Shown here in pieces: positions 7,637 through 15,260 of a stretch of 28,012 bases of DNA. Within the stretch, counting starts at the first letter, position 1. Each line of letters opens with the position of its first letter. This DNA comes from an uncultured Bacillaceae bacterium (GTDB taxonomy: Bacteria > Bacillota > Bacilli > Bacillales > Cytobacillaceae). The stretch lies in contig CALKIU010000193.1 of assembly GCA_937995745.1 (NCBI GenBank), forward strand, positions 1-28,012. Direction: 5' to 3'. The notes beneath the pieces are model-generated. The model worked only from the letters and a program-made list of their open reading frames with translations. It searched no databases and was not told the DNA's origin. Position numbers and translations under genes: made by a program.

Positions 7637-8779
7637 ATGAAGTTTCAGTTGTCGGAAGAACACGAAATGATTAGAAAAATGGTCCGCGACTTTGCGGAAA
7701 ATGAAGTGGCGCCGACCGCGGCGGAGAGGGACGAGGAAGCCCGGTTTGACAGGGAGATTTTTGACAAAATGGCCGAACTCGGCTTGACGGGGATTCCGTG
7801 GCCGGAAGAATACGGCGGCATCGGCAGCGATTATCTCGCCTACGCCATCGCCGTCGAGGAATTGTCCCGCGTGTGCGCGTCGACGGGGGTGCTTTTGTCC
7901 GCCCACACGTCCCTGGCCAGCTGGCCGATTTTTAAATTCGGCACGGAAGAACAAAAGCAAAAATACTTGCGGCCGCTCGCTCAAGGGGAGAAAATCGGCG
8001 CTTACTGCCTGACGGAGCCGGGCAGCGGGTCCGATGCGGGCGGCATGAAAACGACGGCCCGCCTGGAAGGGGACCACTATGTTCTGAACGGCTCGAAAAT
8101 TTTCATCACGAACGGCGGCGTGGCGGAAATTTACATCGTCTTTGCCGTCACCGACCCGGAAAAGAGAACGCGGGGCGGCATCACGGCTTTCATCGTCGAA
8201 AGCGGCTTCCCGGGTTTTTCCGTCGGCAAGCTGGAAAACAAGCTCGGCATCCGCTCTTCACCGACGGCGGAGATCATTTTGGAAGACTGCAAAGTGCCCG
8301 TGGAAAACGTCCTCGGAGAAGTGGGCGAAGGATTTAAAATCGCCATGATGACCCTCGACGGGGGAAGAAACGGCATTGCCGCCCAGGCGGTGGGCATCGC
8401 CCAGGGGGCCTTGGATGCCGCCACGCAATATGCAAAAGAGCGCCATCAGTTCGGCAAGCCGATTGCCGCCCAGCAGGCCATTGCCTTCAAGCTCGCCGAC
8501 ATGGCCACGAGCATCGAAGCGGCCAGGCTCCTGACCTACCAAGCCGCATGGCGCGAATCGGTCGGGCTGCCCTACGGAAAGGAATCGGCGATGGCCAAAC
8601 TGTTTGCCGGCGACACGGCCATGAAAGTGACCACGGAAGCGGTGCAAATTTTCGGCGGCTACGGATACACGAAGGAATACCCCGTCGAACGATTTATGCG
8701 CGATGCAAAAATCACGCAAATTTACGAAGGAACCCAGGAAATCCAGCGTCTTGTCATCTCCCGCATGCTGCTGAAATAA
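7637..8779 (+). CDS. acdA: acyl-CoA dehydrogenase (AcdA-like)
   Basis: This is the second acyl-CoA dehydrogenase of the cluster, 380 aa, the usual length. It has CLTEPGSGSDAGG, GSKIFITNGG, the helix EVGEGFKIAMMTLDGGRNGIA region and YEGTQEIQRLVISRML with catalytic E364. It starts 61 nt after the preceding paralogue. The ATG has a weak ribosome site (GAGGG within TTGAGGGAATGAGAG). In B. subtilis acdA lies beside rpoE. Here icmF and a TetR gene are between them. The symbol is assigned by family and position. Substrate range (butyryl, isobutyryl or longer CoA) cannot be read from the sequence, though nearby icmF hints at C4 substrates. Confidence 0.88.
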   Translation: MKFQLSEEHEMIRKMVRDFAENEVAPTAAERDEEARFDREIFDKMAELGLTGIPWPEEYGGIGSDYLAYAIAVEELSRVCASTGVLLSAHTSLASWPIFKFGTEEQKQKYLRPLAQGEKIGAYCLTEPGSGSDAGGMKTTARLEGDHYVLNGSKIFITNGGVAEIYIVFAVTDPEKRTRGGITAFIVESGFPGFSVGKLENKLGIRSSPTAEIILEDCKVPVENVLGEVGEGFKIAMMTLDGGRNGIAAQAVGIAQGALDAATQYAKERHQFGKPIAAQQAIAFKLADMATSIEAARLLTYQAAWRESVGLPYGKESAMAKLFAGDTAMKVTTEAVQIFGGYGYTKEYPVERFMRDAKITQIYEGTQEIQRLVISRMLLK

Positions 8780-9303
8780 GGAGTCCGCACCGGCGGCAAC
8801 CCGTGCATCCGGGGGAAGGCAAGCGGATATCCCAAGGCAGAAGCTTTGCGTCTCTGCCTTGCGGAATAAACCGCCCGGAAACCGTCTGCCAAATAGTGTA
8901 AGCTTCTGAAATCGGAAAGGCGCGGAAAATGGGTGCCGAACCGGCCGGGAAGACATTTGCCCAAACAACGGTACTCGCGGCATCCGGATAGTGTCCGAAC
9001 GGCGGAGGTTTGCGGCATCCGAACCGGCCGGGAAGAGGCATCCGAACCGGGGCCGCCTGTCCTGCCGGCCGGCATCCGCTGCTTATCATGCATCACGGCA
9101 AGCCGGGCGGAGCGGTAAAACGGCCGATTCCGGGAAAAAGAAGCCAGTCGCCCGGGAACATCCCGGCGTCCCCTTTTCCCCGTCCGGCCCGGAATATGCC
9201 GGGCGGGAACCCGGGTTCGGTTCGGGAAAAAAGAGAGGTTCCGCAAATTTGCCCCGTTTTGACAAATGGGTGTGATTCAGAAGAAAAGGCAGAGGAGGAA
9301 GGA
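8780..9303. other. GC-rich intergenic region with a hairpin and short direct repeats
   Basis: No gene is supported. CAAGGCAGA (8833-8841) and TCTGCCTTG (8853-8861) form a perfect 9-bp hairpin 54 nt after acdA, without a U-tract. CCGAACCGGCCGGGAAGA occurs at 8936-8953 and again at 9019-9036, with a partial third copy (CCGAACCGG) at 9042-9050. The stretch is unusually GC-rich for a Bacillaceae spacer. The promoter of the TetR gene is not obvious; TTTTGACAAATGGGTG near 9256 offers a -35-like TTGACA but no clear -10. Confidence 0.5.
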
Positions 9304-9942
9304 ATGAAAAAACAGCCCATTCAAGCTTCTGTCAAGGATGAGCGCCTTGTGAAAAAACGGCGCGACGAGATGATTAAAGGCGCCGTGTCTCTTTTTAAGA
9401 AAAAAGGCTTCCACCGCACAACGACAAGGGAAATTGCCAGAGAATCAGGATTCAGCATCGGAACGCTGTATGAATACATCCGCAAAAAAGAAGACATTCT
9501 GTACCTCGTTTGCGACAGCATTTACGACCGGGTGCACACAAAATACGAACAAAGCACGGACATCGAACCGGGGACTTTGGACGGTCTGAAACAAGGAATC
9601 CGCAACTATTTCCGCGTGGTCGACGAGCTTCAGGACGAATTTCTCGTCATGTACCAAGAATCAAAATCGCTGACAAAAGAAGCCCTGCCTTACGTGCTCC
9701 AAAAGGAACTGGATATGACGTTCATGATTGAAGAAATGCTGACCCGCTGCGTGGAAAACGGGCAATTCGCTTTGACGAAAGAACAAATCCGTCTCCTGTC
9801 CCACAACATTGTCGTCTTGGGGCAAATGTGGGCGTTTCGGAGATGGGTGATTCAAAAGATGTTTACGTTGGAAGAATATGCGGACATGCAGATGGATTTA
9901 TTGCTGCACGGAGTATTGGGTGTTAAAAAGTCAGAAAAATAA
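9304..9942 (+). CDS. TetR/AcrR family transcriptional regulator (FadR-like)
   Basis: A 212-aa TetR-type repressor. The N-terminal DNA-binding domain (about residues 18-66) has the classic helix-turn-helix pattern: GAVSLFKKKGFHRTTTREIARE, then SGFSIGTLYEYIRKKEDIL. The C-terminal part is a helical ligand domain. I choose ATG 9304 because GAGGAGGAAGG lies directly upstream. The open frame runs back to 9010 through repeat-rich, GC-rich sequence with no ribosome site. It is followed 42 nt later by icmF and lies amid beta-oxidation genes. It is the best candidate to bind the related palindromes at 1421-1444 and 3987-4004, probably releasing on binding an acyl-CoA. It is longer than B. subtilis FadR (about 194 aa), so orthology is uncertain. 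Confidence 0.88.
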   Translation: MKKQPIQASVKDERLVKKRRDEMIKGAVSLFKKKGFHRTTTREIARESGFSIGTLYEYIRKKEDILYLVCDSIYDRVHTKYEQSTDIEPGTLDGLKQGIRNYFRVVDELQDEFLVMYQESKSLTKEALPYVLQKELDMTFMIEEMLTRCVENGQFALTKEQIRLLSHNIVVLGQMWAFRRWVIQKMFTLEEYADMQMDLLLHGVLGVKKSEK

Positions 9943-9984
9943 AAAAATTCAATCAAATTAACTCACACATCGAGGAGGATGGCG

Positions 9985-12900
9985 ATGAGCACTACAGAGG
10001 TTTACAAGCCGAAAAACCACATCCGCTTTGTCACGGCATCCAGCTTGTTTGACGGTCATGATGCGGCCATCAATATTATGCGCCGGATTTTGCAGGCAAG
10101 CGGAGCGGAGGTCATTCATCTCGGGCACAACCGCTCGGTCGAGGAAATCGTCACTGCCGCCATTCAGGAAGACGTGCAGGGAATTGCCGTCTCTTCTTAC
10201 CAGGGTGGGCATATGGAATTTTTCAAATATATGTATGACCTGCTCCAGGAAAAAGGCGCCTCATGGATACGGATTTACGGAGGCGGGGGCGGAGTCATTC
10301 TCCCGAAAGAAATTAAGGAACTTCACGAATACGGGATTGCCCGCATTTTTTCGCCGGAAGACGGGCGGAGGCTCGGACTGCAGGGCATGATTAACGTCAT
10401 GCTGGAGGAATGCGATTTTCCGACCGTCACTCCCGACGCCGACGCATACATTAAAAAATTGGGCGAAGGGGACACGATTTCCCTCGCCAAACTGATCACC
10501 CTCGCCGAATACCACAGCGATACGGCCCGGGAGGCAGCGGCGGCCGTCGAACCGATTTTGGAAAAAATCAAAGGAATGGAGAAGAAGGTGCCCGTGCTGG
10601 GAATCACCGGAACCGGGGGCGCGGGAAAAAGCTCGCTCACCGATGAGTTGGTGCGCCGGTTTTTAAATGAAATCCCCGGGAAAAGGGTCGCCGTTCTCTC
10701 TATCGATCCGACAAAGCAAAAAACGGGCGGCGCCTTGCTGGGGGACCGGATTCGCATGAATTCCATCAACTCGCCGCGGGTGTACATGCGCAGCCTGGCG
10801 ACGAGAAAATCAAAATCCGAGCTTTCCCTGGCGATTCAAGATGCCATCTCGATTACGAAAGCGGCCGGTTTCGATCTCATTATCGTGGAAACGAGCGGCA
10901 TCGGCCAAGGCGATGCGGAAATTGCCGAAATCGCCGACATTTCGCTATACGTGATGACGAGCGAGTTCGGCGCGCCGACGCAACTGGAAAAAATCGATAT
11001 GATCGACTATGCCGATTTCGTTGTTGTCAACAAGTTTGAACGCAAAGGGTCCGAAGATGCGAAGCGGCTTGTGCAAAAACAATATCAGCGCAGCCACAAT
11101 CTTTTCCACAAAGATTTGGATGAGATGCCGGTCTACGGCACGATTGCCAGTCAGTTCAACGATGCGGGGACAAACGCCCTCTTTGCGGCGATCATTGACA
11201 AACTCAATGAAAAGACGGGCTTGAATTGGAAGACATCCTTCAGCAAAAAGACGGAAGTGAAAAAACAAAACGTCATCATTCCCAATGAGCGGCGTTATTA
11301 TTTGCAGGAAATTGCCGACACGGTCCGCAACTACCACAAGCATGCGGAGAAACAAGCGGAGCTCGGCCGGAGACTGTTCCAAATTGAAGGAACGATTGCC
11401 GAACTGAAGGACAGAAACGCCGACGCGGAAGTCATCAAGTCTTTGGAAGACTTGAAGAAGAGCATCGAGGAAAAACTGACGCCGGAATCGAAGCGGATTT
11501 TGGACGGCTGGGAAGATTTGAAGAAAAAATATGCCGCCGACCAATTTGTCCATAAAGTGCGCGGCAAGGAACTGGTGACGAACTTAAAGACGAAAACGTT
11601 GTCCGGGCTGGAAATCCCGAAAATCGCATTGCCGAAATTTAAAGACTACGGCGAAATTCTCCGCTGGGTGTACAAAGAAAATGTTCCCGGCTCCTTCCCG
11701 TTCACGGCAGGCGTTTTTCCGTTCAAACGGGAAGGGGAAGATCCGAAACGGCAGTTTGCCGGGGAAGGAACGCCGGAGCGGACGAACCGCCGCTTCCACT
11801 ACTTGTGCAAGGACGACAAGGCGAAACGCCTCAGCACGGCGTTCGATTCGGTCACGCTGTACGGCGAAGATCCCGATTACCGTCCCGACATTTTCGGCAA
11901 AATCGGCGAAAGCGGGGTCAGCGTCTGCACCCTCGACGATATGAAAAAGCTTTATAAAGGCTTTGACTTGTGCGACCCGGCCACATCCGTATCGATGACG
12001 ATCAACGGCCCGGCGCCGATCCTTTTGGCGATGTTCTTGAATACGGCCATCGACCAGCAGGTGGAGAAAAAGGAAAAAGAGCTCGGCCGCAAACTGACGA
12101 AAGAAGAATACGAAGAAGTGAAGGCAAAAACTTTGCAGACGGTCCGGGGCACGGTCCAGGCCGATATTTTAAAAGAGGACCAGGGCCAGAACACGTGCAT
12201 TTTTACGACCGAATTTGCCTTGAAAATGATGGGGGACATCCAGGAATACTTTATCCAAAACAAAGTGCGCAACTACTATTCCGTGTCCATCTCCGGCTAC
12301 CATATCGCCGAAGCGGGGGCCAACCCGATCACCCAGCTGGCGTTTACGCTGGCGAACGGATTCACGTATGTGGAGTATTATTTGAGCAGGGGAATGCATA
12401 TTGATGATTTTGCCCCGAACTTGTCGTTCTTCTTCTCAAACGGGCTCGATCCGGAATACAGTGTCATCGGCCGCGTCGCCCGCCGCATCTGGGCCACGGT
12501 CATGAAATACAAGTATGGGGCGAACGAGCGGAGCCAGAAGCTGAAATACCACGTCCAAACATCCGGGCGCTCCCTGCATGCCCAGGAAATCCAGTTCAAC
12601 GACATCCGCACGACGTTGCAGGCGTTGATGGCTCTGCACGACAACTGCAACTCCCTGCACACAAACGCCTACGACGAGGCGATTACGACGCCGACGGAAG
12701 AGTCCGTCCGCCGCGCGATGGCCATCCAATTGATCATTACAAAAGAACACGGCTTGACGAAAAATGAAAATCCGCTGCAAGGTTCCTTCATCATCGAAGA
12801 ATTGACCGATCTTGTTGAAGAAGCGGTGCTGCGCGAATTTGAGCGCCTCAACGACCGGGGCGGCGTGCTCGGAGCCATGGAGACCCAATACCAGCGCTCC

Positions 12901-13251
12901 AAAATTCAGGAGGAATCGCTGTACTATGAAGTGAAAAAGCATTCCGGCGAGCTGCCGATCATCGGGGTCAACACGTATCTGAACCCCAACCCGCCGTCGG
13001 AAGAGGAAATCAACCAAATGGAAGTGGCCCGGGCGACGAGGGAAGAAAAAGAATCGCAAATCATCAATTTGAAAAAGTTCCAGGAAAAGCATAAAGACGA
13101 AGCGGAGAAGGCTTTGAAGTGCCTGAAAGAAGTGGCTTTGAGCGGCGGCAATATTTTTGCCGAACTGATGGAAACGGTCAAAGTGGCCAGTCTCGGCCAA
13201 ATTACCGCGGCCCTGTATGAAGTGGGAGGCCAGTACCGCAGAAATATGTAA
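9985..13251 (+). CDS. icmF: fused isobutyryl-CoA mutase IcmF (B12-dependent, with G-protein chaperone domain)
   Basis: IcmF interconverts isobutyryl-CoA and n-butyryl-CoA by an adenosylcobalamin radical mechanism, linking valine-type branched acids to beta-oxidation. Some homologues also act on isovaleryl/pivalyl-CoA. The 1088-aa protein has three parts. The N-terminal B12-binding domain (about 10-145) has the cobalamin-ligating motif DGHDAA, with H25, and SSYQGGH. The MeaI-type GTPase domain has a P-loop GTGGAGKS (209-216), ETSGIGQGD and NKFE. The C-terminal mutase TIM-barrel part runs from about 560 to the end (TINGPAPILLAMF, SGYHIAEAGANP). The ATG at 9985 is 6 nt from AGGAGG (9973-9978); the in-frame ATG at 9979 overlaps the ribosome site and is unlikely. 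The TetR gene upstream and the acyl-CoA dehydrogenases fit this role. Confidence 0.95.
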   Translation: MSTTEVYKPKNHIRFVTASSLFDGHDAAINIMRRILQASGAEVIHLGHNRSVEEIVTAAIQEDVQGIAVSSYQGGHMEFFKYMYDLLQEKGASWIRIYGGGGGVILPKEIKELHEYGIARIFSPEDGRRLGLQGMINVMLEECDFPTVTPDADAYIKKLGEGDTISLAKLITLAEYHSDTAREAAAAVEPILEKIKGMEKKVPVLGITGTGGAGKSSLTDELVRRFLNEIPGKRVAVLSIDPTKQKTGGALLGDRIRMNSINSPRVYMRSLATRKSKSELSLAIQDAISITKAAGFDLIIVETSGIGQGDAEIAEIADISLYVMTSEFGAPTQLEKIDMIDYADFVVVNKFERKGSEDAKRLVQKQYQRSHNLFHKDLDEMPVYGTIASQFNDAGTNALFAAIIDKLNEKTGLNWKTSFSKKTEVKKQNVIIPNERRYYLQEIADTVRNYHKHAEKQAELGRRLFQIEGTIAELKDRNADAEVIKSLEDLKKSIEEKLTPESKRILDGWEDLKKKYAADQFVHKVRGKELVTNLKTKTLSGLEIPKIALPKFKDYGEILRWVYKENVPGSFPFTAGVFPFKREGEDPKRQFAGEGTPERTNRRFHYLCKDDKAKRLSTAFDSVTLYGEDPDYRPDIFGKIGESGVSVCTLDDMKKLYKGFDLCDPATSVSMTINGPAPILLAMFLNTAIDQQVEKKEKELGRKLTKEEYEEVKAKTLQTVRGTVQADILKEDQGQNTCIFTTEFALKMMGDIQEYFIQNKVRNYYSVSISGYHIAEAGANPITQLAFTLANGFTYVEYYLSRGMHIDDFAPNLSFFFSNGLDPEYSVIGRVARRIWATVMKYKYGANERSQKLKYHVQTSGRSLHAQEIQFNDIRTTLQALMALHDNCNSLHTNAYDEAITTPTEESVRRAMAIQLIITKEHGLTKNENPLQGSFIIEELTDLVEEAVLREFERLNDRGGVLGAMETQYQRSKIQEESLYYEVKKHSGELPIIGVNTYLNPNPPSEEEINQMEVARATREEKESQIINLKKFQEKHKDEAEKALKCLKEVALSGGNIFAELMETVKVASLGQITAALYEVGGQYRRNM

Positions 13252-13544
13252 ACATCCTGCAAAGAGTGCCGGGGGCATTTTGCCGCGAACCGGCGCGGCA
13301 GGGCGAACCGGTTAAAAAACGGCCAAGGTCACGGCAAGGAAAGGGCAATTTGCGGCGCGCCCGGAGCCGGAAGATTTCCGCTCTGTGCCGGTTAAGGCGT
13401 CCGGACATTTCAGGCCGTACCCGGTGCCGGAAATCCGTTCCGTGCAGATTGGCGCAAAACGTTGGTATGGCGGGCGTTGGCACGGCCGGGCGACCCACCG
13501 CAAACTTTTTGCAAAACCGTTTTCTTTTGTATTGATTCAAGCGG
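13252..13544. other. GC-rich intergenic region after icmF
   Basis: No gene or clear signal. The sequence has recurring GTGCCGG, GCCGGAA and AACCGG words and resembles the low-complexity, GC-rich gaps elsewhere in the window. No open frame here has a ribosome site or family resemblance. Confidence 0.5.
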
Positions 13545-13585
13545 GGAAAATGGCTTATAGTGAACTATAAGCCATTTTCCTTTGC
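13545..13585. terminator. strong intrinsic terminator, probably for icmF
   Basis: GGAAAATGGCTTATAG (13545-13560) and CTATAAGCCATTTTCC (13565-13580) form a perfect 16-bp stem with a TGAA tetraloop. The downstream side has TTTTCCTTTG and then TTTTT at 13591. The A-rich left arm means it could act in both directions, but no minus-strand gene is present to use it. Confidence 0.7.
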
Positions 13586-13615
13586 GTGCTTTTTATCGGG
13601 AAAATTTCTTTTTTT

Positions 13616-13661
13616 ATGTATACAAAAGCTTTTCTATCGTTTACATTTATTTTGTATACAT
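13616..13661. promoter_or_regulatory. large inverted repeat with paired TGTATACA palindromes (putative operator pair)
   Basis: ATGTATACAAAA (13616-13627) and TTTTGTATACAT (13650-13661) are perfect 12-bp inverted arms separated by 22 bp. Each contains the 8-bp palindrome TGTATACA; the palindrome centres are 36 bp apart. A -35-like TTTACA (13640-13645) sits between them and a weak -10 (TTAATG, 13663) follows. This has the form of two cooperative operator sites around a promoter, as for GntR-type repressors. The cognate regulator is unknown. Confidence 0.45.
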
Positions 13662-13948
13662 GTTAATGCTAAAAGCGATGCCTGTGTGATGATCCGTTCA
13701 TGTTGCGGTCATGCCGGCTTTGTTATATCCTAATATTTCGGATTAAAAGCTGATGCGGCGATATAACGGTACACCGGTTTGTTCCGCGGGAACGAGGCGG
13801 CGGCTGTTTTGCCCGGACCGGTTTTCCGGAAAAATGTAAAATGTTCCGGTCGGCCCGTTTGTGCGGATATGTGTTGTTCGGACGGCGGCTGCCGGAAAGG
13901 CGATGGTGGAGCGGCCGAATCTGCACTGTGTAAGGAATCAGGAAGCCT
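13662..13948. other. intergenic region before the small membrane protein
   Basis: No gene is supported. GTTATATC (13732-13739) pairs with GATATAAC (13760-13767), enclosing a smaller TAAT/ATTA pair, so this part of the leader could fold. TTTTCCGGAAAA near 13822-13833 is a perfect 12-bp palindrome. Functions are unknown. Confidence 0.35.
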
Positions 13949-13981
13949 GTGCCAATGATACTCTTTGCAGGATGTGAGAGA

Positions 13982-14152
13982 ATGAAAAAGCTCTTTTATT
14001 TTCTGTTGGTGGTTGCGTCGCTGCCGGTAATGGCCGTTTTATACAAAAATCAGCTGGGCGCGGTATATTTTTTTATCCTGGCGGTCATTTTCTTTGCCTT
14101 GGCCATCAAAGGTTTTCGCGGTGAAGAAGATGAAGGAAAAAACAACAGTTAA
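13982..14152 (+). CDS. small two-helix membrane protein, unknown function
   Basis: I do not recognise this gene. The 56-aa product begins MKKLFYFLLVV, a typical positively charged start before a membrane helix. It has two hydrophobic segments (about 4-20 and 25-43) and a charged tail ending GFRGEEDEGKNNS. It is probably a small inner-membrane protein. Alternative in-frame starts exist at GTG 13949 and ATG 13955, the latter preceded by AGGAA at useful spacing; those would add 9-11 residues. A putative operator pair and promoter lie about 330 nt upstream, and rpoE begins 349 nt downstream. Confidence 0.5.
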   Translation: MKKLFYFLLVVASLPVMAVLYKNQLGAVYFFILAVIFFALAIKGFRGEEDEGKNNS

Positions 14153-14501
14153 GGAATGGTTCACGTTCTCGTGGCTCCACTGTCGGAACAAGACGGAACA
14201 AAGAGATGGAAAACGGGCGATCATTGGCTGCGGCAAGTGCTTTTATATGCTTTCTTTTGGCGGCGGTTTATAATAAGTAATGGGGAAAAAAGCCGAGACA
14301 GGACAGTCTGGCATAAAGGATAAATTTTTGTTTATAATGGAGAATATGCAATTTTGGTGAAGGGACTGACGGCAGGGTTTTATGCACTTATCTCATATTT
14401 TTCATCGGGTTCCTGCCGGCCGGCCGGGAAAGCGTTTTTCGTTTTTTCAAGCCGGGATGAACCAGAGCAGCCTTTGAAGGATGGAGAAAGGATGTGGGAT
14501 G
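14153..14501. promoter_or_regulatory. rpoE upstream region with candidate promoters
   Basis: Two good -10 boxes are present: TATAAT at 14269-14274 and TATAAT at 14333-14338 (within TTTATAATGG). Neither has a strong -35. For the second, CTGGCA (14308-14313) is 19 bp away, which is long. Either could drive rpoE, giving a leader of roughly 160-220 nt. No gene is seen in the stretch. Confidence 0.4.
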
Positions 14502-15029
14502 ATGAGTCTGAAGGAATTGACGCCTGAGCAGTTGCGGGAATTGTCTATGATTGACATGGCCTTTTATATTCTGGACGAAAAAAAGCAAGCTGTTTCTTTT
14601 CTAGATATTTGGAATGAAATCGTGGAAACGCTCGGATTGGGCGAAGAAGAAGCTCAAGAACGGATAGCGCAATTTTATACGGATTTGAATATTGACGGAC
14701 GTTTTGTCACCTTGGGCGAAAACCGCTGGGGTCTCAGGACATGGTATCCGGTTGATCAAATTGAAGACGACACGTTGGTTGCCGCCAAGACGAAATCCAA
14801 GAAGAAGAAAAAAGCGAAAAAGCTGCTTGATGATGAATTTGAAGATTATGAAGATTTCCTTGATGACGAAGATTTGGATGTCTTTGATGATGACGAAGAC
14901 TACGATGAAGATGACGAAGATGAAGATTATGATGAATTTGACGATGAGGAAGAAGATTTTCTGGAAGATGATGAATTAGACGAGTTTGACGACGAATTCA
15001 TCGGCGACGAAGATGATGAAGAGCTATAG
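14502..15029 (+). CDS. rpoE: DNA-directed RNA polymerase subunit delta
   Basis: The delta subunit is a Gram-positive accessory of RNA polymerase that improves recycling and promoter selectivity. The protein (175 aa) has an N-terminal winged-helix HARE-HTH domain (about 1-85) with the diagnostic stretch IAQFYTDLNIDGRFV and NRWGLRTWYP. A lysine-rich link (97-107) follows, then a highly acidic tail of Asp/Glu from about residue 110 to the end, as in B. subtilis. Two adjacent ATGs (14499 and 14502) follow AAAGGA (14487-14492). I use the second, which aligns with family N-termini, but the first is equally possible. The gene lies directly before the pyrG promoter, the usual Bacillus arrangement. 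Confidence 0.95.
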   Translation: MSLKELTPEQLRELSMIDMAFYILDEKKQAVSFLDIWNEIVETLGLGEEEAQERIAQFYTDLNIDGRFVTLGENRWGLRTWYPVDQIEDDTLVAAKTKSKKKKKAKKLLDDEFEDYEDFLDDEDLDVFDDDEDYDEDDEDEDYDEFDDEEEDFLEDDELDEFDDEFIGDEDDEEL

Positions 15030-15037
15030 TTATAGTA

Positions 15038-15066
15038 TTGACTTTTTTGCAAGAGGCTTGTAGAAT
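15038..15066 (+). promoter_or_regulatory. pyrG promoter
   Basis: TTGACT (15038-15043) and TAGAAT (15061-15066) are separated by exactly 17 bp. The start site predicted 8 nt after the -10 box falls on GGGCTC (15074-15079), the same initial sequence used for CTP-sensitive start-site slippage at B. subtilis pyrG. Confidence 0.8.
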
Positions 15067-15073
15067 CATGTTT

Positions 15074-15155
15074 GGGCTCTTTAAATAAGGAACGGTAGAT
15101 AGACAACCAATTGCGCTCCCTTACTTCCGAGTAAGCGGAGTGCATTTTTATTTTG
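15074..15155 (+). promoter_or_regulatory. pyrG CTP-responsive leader with intrinsic attenuator
   Basis: The transcript should begin GGGCUC. In B. subtilis, low CTP stalls polymerase before the first C and extra Gs are added; the G-rich 5' end then pairs with a C/U-rich arm of the terminator and allows readthrough. All parts are visible here. The terminator left arm TGCGCTCCCTTACT (15112-15125) contains the target GCTCCCTT. The right arm AGTAAGCGGAGTGCA (15130-15144) pairs with it apart from one bulge and one G-U pair. A T-rich tail TTTTTATTTT follows. The leader then continues about 105 nt to pyrG. The mechanism is known from B. subtilis; its use here is inferred from conserved layout. Confidence 0.8.
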
Positions 15156-15260
15156 ATTGGTGAAAGAATCGTTTCATTCCCCTAAAAAAATAAGAATTCG
15201 AAAATTTATCATTAATGATTGTTCCAATATTGTACAAACTTATTATAAGGGGGAAAAATC

